Assembly: GCA_947177465.1 (NCBI GenBank)
Contig: CAMWUP010000181.1
Coordinates: 1-5,300, forward strand
Reading direction: 5' to 3'
DNA length: 5,300 bases
Origin: an uncultured Lachnospiraceae bacterium
GTDB taxonomy: Bacteria > Bacillota > Clostridia > Lachnospirales > Lachnospiraceae
The notes below the pieces were generated by a model. It saw nothing but the letters and a program-made list of their open reading frames with translations, was not told the DNA's origin and did no database searches. The translations under genes and the position numbers were made by a program. This document shows, one piece after another, positions 1 to 5,300 of the stretch; position 1 is the stretch's first letter, and each line of letters begins with the position of its first letter.

Positions 1-67
1 CATTAATGCATAATCCGCTCCAATGAGGTAAAATAGTAGCAGACATGTTTTTCCATTCCAATGAAGA

Positions 68-77
68 AAGGACAGGA
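68..77 (+). promoter_or_regulatory. Ribosome binding region of the first gene
   Basis: A purine-rich stretch contains AAGGA at 68-72 and AGGA at 74-77, lying 10 and 5 bases before the ATG at 83. Either could pair with the 16S rRNA tail. The ATG at 61 is in another frame, so it does not compete as a start for this protein. The rest of bases 1-67 is A/T-rich without a convincing -35/-10 pair; TAAAAT at 29-34 is -10-like but has no good partner. All three plus frames are closed by base 26, so the region is non-coding on this strand. Confidence 0.6.
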
Positions 78-82
78 TATCT

Positions 83-1264
83 ATGAAGCAACCTATCAGT
101 TATGATGTATTTGACAAAAAAGAGCATTTGCATGACGATTCCAAGGTAGTACACGGCGCGCTTGGAACGGAACCTCTGACAGGAGCAGTCAGCATGCCGA
201 TTTTCCAGTCGGCAACCTTCCGCCACGCAGAGCTTGGCGTAACTACCGGCTTCGCCTACAGCCGCCTCGACAATCCGACCAGACAGGAGCTTGAGCGGAC
301 TATGGCGATTCTGGAGGGTGGTATCAAGGGCTTTGCTTTTTCCAGCGGACAGGCTGCAAATATGGCTGTTTTCTCACTTCTTGACCCGGGCGACCATGTA
401 CTTTTGTCCAATGATATCTACGGCGGCACCTTCCGTATCATTGGCGACGTCTTCGGCAAATATGGCATCACACATACCTATGTGGACATGTCCGATTTAG
501 ACGCCGTAAAAAAGGCAGTCCAGCCCAACACTAAAATGTTTTTTGTGGAGACGCCCACCAATCCCATGATGAAGGGGGCTGACATTCAGGCTTTCTCCTC
601 ACTGGCAAAAGAAATAGGCGCGCTCACCGTTGTGGACAACACCTTTTTAACGCCCTATTTCCAAAAACCGCTGATGCTTGGCGCCGACATTGTGACACAC
701 AGCTCTACCAAATATCTGTGCGGACACAACGACGTCATTTCCGGCATCGTAGTCATAAAAGAAGATGAAGAGATTGCAAAAAAGATACAGATTCACATAA
801 AGTCCCACGGCAGTCAGCTCTCCCCGTTTGACAGCTGGCTTGTCATCAGGGGCATCAAGACGCTGGCAGTCCGTATGAACAGGCATAACGAAAATTCACA
901 AAAGGTGGCGGCGTGGCTTTCCACCCATCCCAAGGTGAAAGAGGTATTCTATGTAGGCTTTCCCGACCACAAGGGCTATGAAATCACACAGAAACAGACC
1001 AGCGGTTTCGGCGGCATGATTTCTTTTACGGTGGACAGTCTGGAAACGGTAAAGAACATCCTGAAAAATGTCAGCATGGTTATGTTTGCGGAAAGCCTCG
1101 GCGGAACCGAAACCCTGATTACCTATCCGACCACTCAGACCCATGAGGATACGCCAAAGGCACTGAAGGAAGATCTCGGCATCACAGACTGCTTCCTTCG
1201 GCTTTCTGTCGGACTTGAAAACGCACAGGATATCATCAACGATTTGGAACAGGCGATGCGTTAA
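83..1264 (+). CDS. Trans-sulfuration family PLP-dependent enzyme, cystathionine gamma-synthase/gamma-lyase type
   Basis: A 393-residue cytosolic enzyme of the Cys/Met metabolism PLP family, full length for the family (about 380-400). Seen: the phosphate-binding YSR (59-61), SSGQAA (87-92), the cofactor-stacking tyrosine in IYGGT (Y113), the pyridine-nitrogen aspartate in VVDNTF (D185), the Schiff-base lysine in SSTKYLCGH (K210), and the substrate-carboxylate arginine in FLRLSVGLE (R373). Glycine replaces the cysteine that marks methionine gamma-lyase after Y113-G114. AESLGG (336-341) has glutamate before the serine, as in gamma-synthases and gamma-lyases, where E. coli cystathionine beta-lyase has tyrosine. 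The likely reaction is therefore gamma-replacement on an activated homoserine with cysteine, or gamma-elimination; exact specificity cannot be read from sequence. The N-terminus carries some 20 residues before the conserved VHGALGTEPLTGAV core. The start is supported by AAGGA (68-72) and AGGA (74-77) upstream. It is first in a tight operon with dapF and murE. Family certain; exact reaction uncertain. Confidence 0.93.
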   Translation: MKQPISYDVFDKKEHLHDDSKVVHGALGTEPLTGAVSMPIFQSATFRHAELGVTTGFAYSRLDNPTRQELERTMAILEGGIKGFAFSSGQAANMAVFSLLDPGDHVLLSNDIYGGTFRIIGDVFGKYGITHTYVDMSDLDAVKKAVQPNTKMFFVETPTNPMMKGADIQAFSSLAKEIGALTVVDNTFLTPYFQKPLMLGADIVTHSSTKYLCGHNDVISGIVVIKEDEEIAKKIQIHIKSHGSQLSPFDSWLVIRGIKTLAVRMNRHNENSQKVAAWLSTHPKVKEVFYVGFPDHKGYEITQKQTSGFGGMISFTVDSLETVKNILKNVSMVMFAESLGGTETLITYPTTQTHEDTPKALKEDLGITDCFLRLSVGLENAQDIINDLEQAMR

Positions 1265-1268
1265 GGAG
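1263..1268 (+). promoter_or_regulatory. dapF ribosome binding site overlapping the upstream stop
   Basis: AAGGAG lies seven bases before the dapF ATG and shares two bases with the TAA (1262-1264) of the upstream gene. This near-consensus site fixes the dapF start. It also places the two genes on one transcript, since the 11-base gap has no room for a terminator or promoter. Confidence 0.85.
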
Positions 1269-1275
1269 AAAAATT

Positions 1276-2172
1276 ATGCGATTTACAAAGATGCAGGCAT
1301 TCGGCAACGATTATGTCTATATTGACGCAGTTCATCAAAAACTTCACGAACTGCCCCTTTCTCTTTCTGCACTGGCGTGCCTTGTCAGCAACCGGCATTT
1401 CGGCGTAGGCTCCGACGGTATGGTTCTTATCTGCCCCTCCGAAAAAGCAGATTTCCGGATGCGGATTTTTAACCCTGACGGCACAGAAGCGGAAATGTGC
1501 GGCAATGCGCTCCGCAGCGTCGGCAAATATGTATATGACCATAAGCTGACTTCACAAACCGAGGTTGTCATCGAGACGCTCGGCGGCTTAAAAAAACTGA
1601 AGCTGTCTGTGGGGGACGGCCTGGTCTCCAATATCCGCGCGGATATCGGAGAACCTGTCCTGTCCGCAAATAAAATACCCGTTGCGACCTCGCTTTCTGA
1701 ATTTATCGAACAGCCTGTCAAGGTATTTGAGCGCACATTTTTTGTGACTGCCGTTTCATGGGGCAACCCCCACTGTGTCGCCTACGTGGATTCTGTAAAG
1801 GATTTGGACGTGGACAAGTACGGGCCTGCTTTGGAATATATGACTTCCCTGTTCCCCAACAAGACGAACGTTACCTTTGCCGAGCTCGTAGACCGCGACT
1901 ATGTTAAGATAAGAGAATGGGAGCGCGGCACCGGAGAAACCATCGGCTGCGGCACAGGCTGCGCCACCGCAGTCGTGGCGGGCGTACTGACAGACCGCTG
2001 CAGCCGCCACGTCACGGTGGAGCAGATTGGCGGTCCTCTCGATATCGAGTGGGACAAGGAGACCAACCGCCTGATTATGGAAGGGCCTTCCCACACTGTA
2101 TTTGAGGGCGAAATAGAAGACGAGCTTCTGCCTGCATGTGCAGACAGAATAAGAAGAAAAGAGGATTTATGA
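1276..2172 (+). CDS. dapF: Diaminopimelate epimerase
   Basis: Cytosolic, cofactor-independent epimerase that converts LL- to meso-diaminopimelate for lysine and peptidoglycan synthesis. It has 298 residues, slightly longer than the common 270-280. The two mirrored DapF halves are visible. The N-terminal half has GNDYVYID (10-17), FGVGSDG (42-48), FNPDG (65-69) and the catalytic cysteine C75 in MCGNALR. The C-terminal half has SWGNPH (161-166), KTNVTF (196-201), REWERGTGET (213-222) and the second catalytic cysteine C225 in GCGTGC. Ligand-contact residues of characterised DapFs have visible counterparts: N11, N66, N164, N198, E216 and R217. Variations are AFGND near the N-terminus, MCGNALRS where many enzymes have MCGN(A/G)xRC, and GCGTG in place of ACG(T/S)G; none removes a catalytic residue. 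The last codon overlaps the murE start as ATGA, so the two are probably translationally coupled, and the product feeds MurE directly. Confidence 0.97.
   Translation: MRFTKMQAFGNDYVYIDAVHQKLHELPLSLSALACLVSNRHFGVGSDGMVLICPSEKADFRMRIFNPDGTEAEMCGNALRSVGKYVYDHKLTSQTEVVIETLGGLKKLKLSVGDGLVSNIRADIGEPVLSANKIPVATSLSEFIEQPVKVFERTFFVTAVSWGNPHCVAYVDSVKDLDVDKYGPALEYMTSLFPNKTNVTFAELVDRDYVKIREWERGTGETIGCGTGCATAVVAGVLTDRCSRHVTVEQIGGPLDIEWDKETNRLIMEGPSHTVFEGEIEDELLPACADRIRRKEDL
2160..2164 (+). promoter_or_regulatory. murE ribosome binding site inside the dapF end
   Basis: AGAGG precedes the ATG at 2169 by four bases, at the end of a purine-rich run (2150-2165). An in-frame ATG at 2136 has no comparable purine-rich site before it and would add 12 charged residues ahead of the conserved MKLSKI start. 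The site therefore favours 2169. The spacing is short, which fits reinitiation by ribosomes finishing dapF. Confidence 0.65.
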
Positions 2173-3725
2173 AACTAAGTAAAATTTGTTCCAATCTGGA
2201 ATACCGGTGTTTAAAAGGCTCCATGGAAACCGAAGTGCAGGACATTGTCTACGACTCCCGCAAAATCAAGCAAAACGTCATCTTTGTCTGTATGACGGGA
2301 GCCAGAACGGACGGTCACGACTACATTCCAGACGCCATCAAAAAGGGAGCCTCCGTCATTGTCGTAGAGCGCGAAGGCACAGCCGGACAGATTCCGGAGC
2401 ATATTACGGTACTGGCGGTTCCCTCCACGAGAAAAGCGCTGGCATTGATGTCGGCTGCTTTCTTTGATTATCCTGCCCGCAGGCTGATTACCATCGGTGT
2501 GACCGGTACCAACGGCAAGACCACGACCACCCACATCATCCGGAGCGTGCTGGAAAACAGCGGCAAAAAGACCGGACTCATCGGCTCTAACGGCGCTGCA
2601 GTCGGCGAGCTGCATATTCCTCTGAAAAATACCACGCCGGAATCCTACGAGCTCCACAGCCTGTTTCACAAAATGACAGAAGCCGGCTGTGAGTGTGTTG
2701 TCATGGAGGTTTCCTCACAGGCATTAAAGCTGGGACGCACTGACGGAATTCTGTTTGACTATGGCGTTTTTACCAATCTCTCGCCGGACCACATCGGTCC
2801 CAATGAACATGATTCCTTTGAGGAATATCTGGCATGTAAGAGCCTGCTCTTCAGACAGTGCCAATATGGAATTGTCAACGCGGACGATTCCTATTACAGG
2901 GATGTTTTGCAGGGACATACCTGTCAGGTAACGACCTTCTCCGCTGCTGCGGAAAGCCATGTAAAAGCAAATGCCCCTGCCCCAACGGACAATCCTGCCG
3001 AAGCGGGCAGCTCTACAGAAGCAGCTATTAATCTGGCAGCTTACGACATAGAGAATCTCAATCAGAACGGCAGGCTGGGTATGCAGTTCCATGTGCATGG
3101 TATCATGGAAGGCAAATACCGGATATTCCTTCCCGGGCATTTTTCTGTATACAATGCGCTTGCCGCTATGTCTGTCTGCCGGCTGATGGGGATTGCGCCC
3201 GATACCATCCGCGACGGCCTGGAACAGGCAAAGGTCAAGGGACGAATGGAACTGCTCCCTGTTTCCAAAGAATACTCCATGCTGATTGACTACGCACATA
3301 ACAGAGTCAGCACGGAAAATGCACTGAACGCACTACAGCAGTACCACCCAAGGCGCCTTGTCTGCGTGTACGGCTGCGGCGGCAACCGTTCCCCGCTGCG
3401 CCGCTATGATATGGGGGAAATCACCGGCAAATATGCAGATTTATGCATACTGACCTGTGACAACCCGCGTTTCGAGGAACTGCACGCTATCAATGAGGAT
3501 ATCAAGGTCGGGCTGAAAAAGGGCGGCGGCAAATACATTGAAATCGACGACCGCAGGGAAGCGATTGCCTACAGCATGTCCCATGCGGAGTCAGGTGACA
3601 TTATTCTGCTTTTGGGCAAGGGACATGAAGACTATCAGGAAATCAAGGGCAAAAAATACCACTTTGATGAAAGAGAAGTAGTAGCTGAAATTTTACAGGA
3701 AATGGAGGTCTCCCGTTCTTTTTAA
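2169..3725 (+). CDS. murE: UDP-N-acetylmuramoyl-tripeptide synthetase, MurE type (predicted meso-DAP-adding)
   Basis: Cytosolic Mur ligase that uses ATP to add the third stem-peptide residue to UDP-MurNAc-L-Ala-D-Glu. From the ATG at 2169 it has 518 residues, slightly long for MurE. Domain 1 (about 1-105) binds the UDP part: DSR (29-31) and TDGHDYI (47-53). Domain 2 (about 106-350) has the P-loop GVTGTNGKTTT (110-120), NTTPESY (154-160), MEVSSQAL (179-186), FTNLSPDH (201-208) and K224, the probable carbamylated lysine. Domain 3 (about 351-518) has DYAHN (374-378), DNPR (431-434) and GKGHEDYQ (483-490). DNPR plus G483 and E487 match the DAP-recognition set of E. coli MurE, so meso-DAP is the expected substrate, in line with dapF next door. 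Odd points are SSQ for the usual SSH, DYAHNRVS for DYAHTPD, GGNRSPLRR in place of the usual GDRDxxKR, and an Ala/Pro/Thr-rich insertion near 259-290. It may be a divergent second MurE; a canonical copy elsewhere cannot be judged here. Confidence 0.93.
   Translation: MKLSKICSNLEYRCLKGSMETEVQDIVYDSRKIKQNVIFVCMTGARTDGHDYIPDAIKKGASVIVVEREGTAGQIPEHITVLAVPSTRKALALMSAAFFDYPARRLITIGVTGTNGKTTTTHIIRSVLENSGKKTGLIGSNGAAVGELHIPLKNTTPESYELHSLFHKMTEAGCECVVMEVSSQALKLGRTDGILFDYGVFTNLSPDHIGPNEHDSFEEYLACKSLLFRQCQYGIVNADDSYYRDVLQGHTCQVTTFSAAAESHVKANAPAPTDNPAEAGSSTEAAINLAAYDIENLNQNGRLGMQFHVHGIMEGKYRIFLPGHFSVYNALAAMSVCRLMGIAPDTIRDGLEQAKVKGRMELLPVSKEYSMLIDYAHNRVSTENALNALQQYHPRRLVCVYGCGGNRSPLRRYDMGEITGKYADLCILTCDNPRFEELHAINEDIKVGLKKGGGKYIEIDDRREAIAYSMSHAESGDIILLLGKGHEDYQEIKGKKYHFDEREVVAEILQEMEVSRSF
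2943..3038 (+). other. Ala/Pro/Ser/Thr-rich insertion in MurE domain 2
   Basis: Residues 259-290 of the MurE product are dominated by Ala, Pro, Ser, Thr and Asn (for example NAPAPTDNPAEAGSSTEAA). They sit between the TFS strand and the segment AYDIENLNQNGRLGMQF. In typical MurE proteins this junction is short, about 10-15 residues around an Ala-Asp motif. The stretch looks like a flexible surface loop. The reading frame is intact on both sides, so it is an insertion rather than a frameshift. The boundaries are approximate. Confidence 0.55.
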
Positions 3726-3736
3726 CGGGGACCTCC
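3704..3736 (+). terminator. Hairpin spanning the murE stop codon, possible terminator
   Basis: GGAGGTC (3704-3710) pairs with GACCTCC (3730-3736), and CCCGTT (3712-3717) pairs with AACGGG (3724-3729). This gives 13 base pairs with one bulged T (3711) and a six-base loop, CTTTTT. The murE TAA (3723-3725) lies at the loop/stem junction, so the 5' arm encodes the last residues of the protein. No T-run follows the stem on the plus strand, and only a short ATTT follows on the minus strand, so it is not a canonical intrinsic terminator. It sits between two convergent genes, where a bidirectional terminator or an mRNA 3'-end-stabilising structure is expected. Confidence 0.6.
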
Positions 3737-3789
3737 TGATGAGCAGGACCGGCTAATTAAGCTTCGCTCCGTTTTACCGCGCTCCTGCT
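3734..3789. repeat. Small competing inverted repeats between convergent genes
   Basis: AGCAGGA (3742-3748) is complementary to TCCTGCT (3783-3789), with a 34-base loop that contains the stop codon of the minus-strand gene. CAGGA (3744-3748) can instead close a small hairpin with TCCTG (3734-3738) over a five-base loop. Pairing lengths are only 7 and 5, so chance is possible. They are listed because they directly adjoin the stronger hairpin in the only non-coding gap of this convergent pair. Confidence 0.25.
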
Positions 3790-5300
3790 TTCATGACAGC
3801 AAAAATACAGGATTTGCCTGTTCTTTGCAAGCTCACGGAGCACCCTTCCTGTTTTTTCCATATGGGCGGCGTCCAGATGCACAAAAGGGTCGTCCATGAT
3901 GATAAAGGGCTGTTCCGCCTCATACATGTTATCTATCAGCGCAAGCCGGAAGCACAGCGCGCAGATACTTCTCTCCCCGGCGCTCAAATGCCTGTCTTTG
4001 CGGTTTTCACCGCCACGCTCAAAGGTAATATGAAAGTCCTTATCCATTGTGACCTTTTCCCCGATGGCTTTTTCAATCGCCTCAGAATATGTACAAAAGC
4101 TCTCTTTTATGGGAGAAATATACTTGTCCTTTAAGTTCTGTTCTGCCGTTTGCAGCGCCGCTATCGCCTCGGTATAAATAAAATGTGTTTCCCTGTATTC
4201 CTCCAGCTTCTCTTCCGCAAGTATCAGTTCATTCTGCTTTTCCGGCAGCCTCTCCAGCAGATTCTCCGCATCGGCAATCTGATTGTCAATCTCAGCAAGC
4301 CGCTTTCTTCTCGACGACTGTTCTTCACGCAGAATGCCCGTATCTGTCATTTCTCCTTCGGGTCTGGTGGAAAGCTCGTTCTTTATCTTATATTCTTCCA
4401 GCCTCTTTTCCTGCTCCGCAACTGCCTTTTCCAGATACTCCGCCGTATTCCTGTCCGTTCCCCAGATTGCAAGCTGATCCTTCAGGTCAGAGGACAACTC
4501 CATATCATAAGCAGAAAGTACTTCCTGTATCTGCGCCCGAATCTCCTTTTCCTGCTCGATGCAGAGCGCCCTCTTCTCCCTACTTTTTTCTTCCGCTTTT
4601 TTCAGCCGGTTATAATCGAGAGTATCTTCCCGCAGTTTTCGGAAAGCCGTCTGCATATTTCTAAAATTCTCCCGCAGCCCCTCAGTCTCCGGCATATAAC
4701 GCTCTAAAAAGGAAGCGGCACACTCCAGCGAATCCCTGCACGTTTGCGCCTTTTCTTCAAAGAGCTCTCTTGTCCTTTCTGTTTCCTTCCGAAAGTCCTC
4801 ATACTCCTCCGCTTCCCTTTGCAGCATGGCAAAATCGTAAGCCACGCCATTCCGGCTGTAATACCCGTAACGTGCCAGCCTTTCCCGAATATCATCCTTT
4901 TTGTCCGTAAACTCCTTTTGGAGCCGCACAAGAGCTTCCTGCCTTGCCGTCTGCTCTGCTGCCGCGCTTCCCCGCTGCCGCAGAAACAGCAATACATCGC
5001 CGGCAAGCGCTGCTGCACCAAGCCCCAAAAGCAATATACCGGGCGTTCTATTCTGCCCGTCAAGTAAAAGCGCCGCCCCGACTACGAACAGCAGAACCGT
5101 AACCAACACCAGTACTGCCATTCGTCCGCCTGCCTGCTTCTCTTTCTTCTGCCCTGATGCGCCGGTCTGCAGAGAAAGCTCTTTTGCCGCATCCAGTTCT
5201 TTTTCTTTATCCTGATATTCTGCAAGTCGTTTTTGCAGCTCCTCCCATTCTTTTTCGTCAGGCACGCCATCACTGAATTTGTCGGAAAGCTCCTTCTGCC
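3757..5300 (-). CDS. YhaN-like, membrane-anchored coiled-coil ATPase (SMC/Rad50 type), C-terminal part
   Basis: Partial: the frame is open to the right edge, where the visible residues begin QKELSDKF, so the start and N-terminal Walker A half lie beyond base 5300. A GTG at 5263-5265 is an internal valine codon, not a credible start. About 513 residues are visible. In order they are a charged helix, two adjacent hydrophobic helices (5059-5121 and 4978-5043), long Glu/Lys/Arg-rich coiled coil (about 4970-4130, with breaks), and an ABC-type C-terminal ATPase half. The ATPase half has the signature LSAGERS (from 3987 down), Walker B FIIMDDPF (about 3906-3883) followed by the D-loop HLD, and a switch histidine in CCHES. 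The order matches the YhaN group of Rad50-like ATPases, which are often found beside a metallophosphoesterase; a role in DNA-end processing or repair is inferred from family, not seen. No CxxC zinc hook is present. It converges on murE with a 31-base gap and appears unrelated to that operon. ATPase class is sure; YhaN assignment is probable. Confidence 0.8.
   Translation of the reverse strand, partial: QKELSDKFSDGVPDEKEWEELQKRLAEYQDKEKELDAAKELSLQTGASGQKKEKQAGGRMAVLVLVTVLLFVVGAALLLDGQNRTPGILLLGLGAAALAGDVLLFLRQRGSAAAEQTARQEALVRLQKEFTDKKDDIRERLARYGYYSRNGVAYDFAMLQREAEEYEDFRKETERTRELFEEKAQTCRDSLECAASFLERYMPETEGLRENFRNMQTAFRKLREDTLDYNRLKKAEEKSREKRALCIEQEKEIRAQIQEVLSAYDMELSSDLKDQLAIWGTDRNTAEYLEKAVAEQEKRLEEYKIKNELSTRPEGEMTDTGILREEQSSRRKRLAEIDNQIADAENLLERLPEKQNELILAEEKLEEYRETHFIYTEAIAALQTAEQNLKDKYISPIKESFCTYSEAIEKAIGEKVTMDKDFHITFERGGENRKDRHLSAGERSICALCFRLALIDNMYEAEQPFIIMDDPFVHLDAAHMEKTGRVLRELAKNRQILYFCCHESRSAVKRSEA
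4978..5121 (-). other. Predicted transmembrane hairpin within the coiled-coil ATPase
   Basis: Two uncharged stretches of about 21 residues each are rich in Val, Leu, Ala and Gly (MAVLVLVTVLLFVVGAALLL, then about GILLLGLGAAALAGDVLLFL, with one Asp). They are separated by a short polar turn, DGQNRTP. Basic clusters flank them: KKEKQAGGR before and RQR after, suggesting both ends lie in the cytoplasm. The pair would tether the coiled coil to the membrane, with both ATPase halves cytosolic. This is a judgement from hydrophobicity by eye. Confidence 0.8.

Noticed and set aside
1..46. A minus-strand frame open to the left edge from an ATG at 44-46 (begins MSATILPHW)
   Set aside because: Only 15 codons are visible, with a weak purine stretch ahead of it. 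A divergent gene start cannot be excluded but cannot be supported.
19..66. Direct repeat TCCAATGARG at 19-28 and 57-66
   Set aside because: Ten bases twice in an A/T-rich leader is within chance, and the second copy runs into the ribosome binding region; no operator is supported.
1..82. Possible SAM riboswitch, T-box or promoter ahead of the sulfur-metabolism gene
   Set aside because: Such leaders are common for these genes in Clostridia, but these 82 bases show no paired helices, T-box sequence or terminator/antiterminator. TAAAAT (29-34) lacks a -35 partner. A leader could still begin left of the window.
2136..2168. Upstream in-frame start for murE at 2136
   Set aside because: It lacks a ribosome binding site and would add a Lys/Arg-rich 12-residue tail before the conserved start; the ATGA-coupled start at 2169 is better supported.
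2724..3299. A 191-codon open frame on the minus strand, antisense to murE
   Set aside because: It lies wholly inside a well-supported coding region, its translation shows no recognisable domain, and no convincing ribosome binding site was noticed. It is best explained as a by-product of murE codon usage.
4150..4707. Plus-strand open frames (up to 185 codons) opposite the coiled-coil ATPase gene
   Set aside because: Their products are Phe/Leu/Arg-rich mirror images of Glu/Lys-rich coiled-coil codons, with no domain or start signal.
5263..5265. GTG as the start of the minus-strand ATPase
   Set aside because: The frame continues upstream without a stop to the window edge in coiled-coil-like sequence, and the protein lacks the Walker A half that must precede it, so the gene is cut by the window.

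Overview
The window reads as a chromosomal housekeeping segment from a Gram-positive anaerobe of the Clostridia, most likely a Lachnospiraceae-like organism. This rests on the mix of AAGGAG-type ribosome binding sites, tight gene packing, roughly even base composition, a DapF and MurE with Gram-positive/clostridial motif variants, and a YhaN-like membrane-anchored coiled-coil ATPase. The taxonomic placement is inferred from remembered motif styles, not from a search. No mobile element, CRISPR array, tRNA or rRNA was seen.

Layout. Positions 1-82 hold a short leader with a ribosome binding site but no promoter or riboswitch I can defend. Three plus-strand genes follow as a compact operon: a trans-sulfuration family PLP enzyme (83-1264, cystathionine gamma-synthase/lyase type), diaminopimelate epimerase dapF (1276-2172) and a MurE-type UDP-MurNAc-tripeptide ligase (2169-3725). 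The first gap is 11 bases and carries the dapF ribosome binding site over the preceding stop codon. dapF and murE overlap by four bases (ATGA). A strong hairpin at 3704-3736 spans the murE stop codon. After a 31-base gap, the 3' two-thirds or so of a convergent minus-strand gene runs from the right edge to 3757. It encodes coiled coil, two adjacent membrane helices, more coiled coil and the C-terminal half of an SMC/Rad50-type ATPase. Its start and N-terminal Walker A half lie beyond base 5300.

How the genes fit together. DapF makes meso-diaminopimelate and MurE adds it to UDP-MurNAc-L-Ala-D-Glu, so the ATGA-coupled pair makes and consumes the same cell-wall building block. The first gene belongs to the methionine/cysteine branch that shares aspartate-derived precursors with the lysine/DAP branch. 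The MurE is divergent at several usually conserved motifs but keeps the DAP-specific DNPR signature, so it may be a second MurE outside the main division and cell-wall cluster. The convergent ATPase appears functionally unrelated. I did not find a clearly novel system. The points most worth a second look are the divergent MurE with its Ala/Pro/Thr-rich insertion, the membrane hairpin inside the Rad50-like ATPase, and the hairpin built into the murE stop codon.
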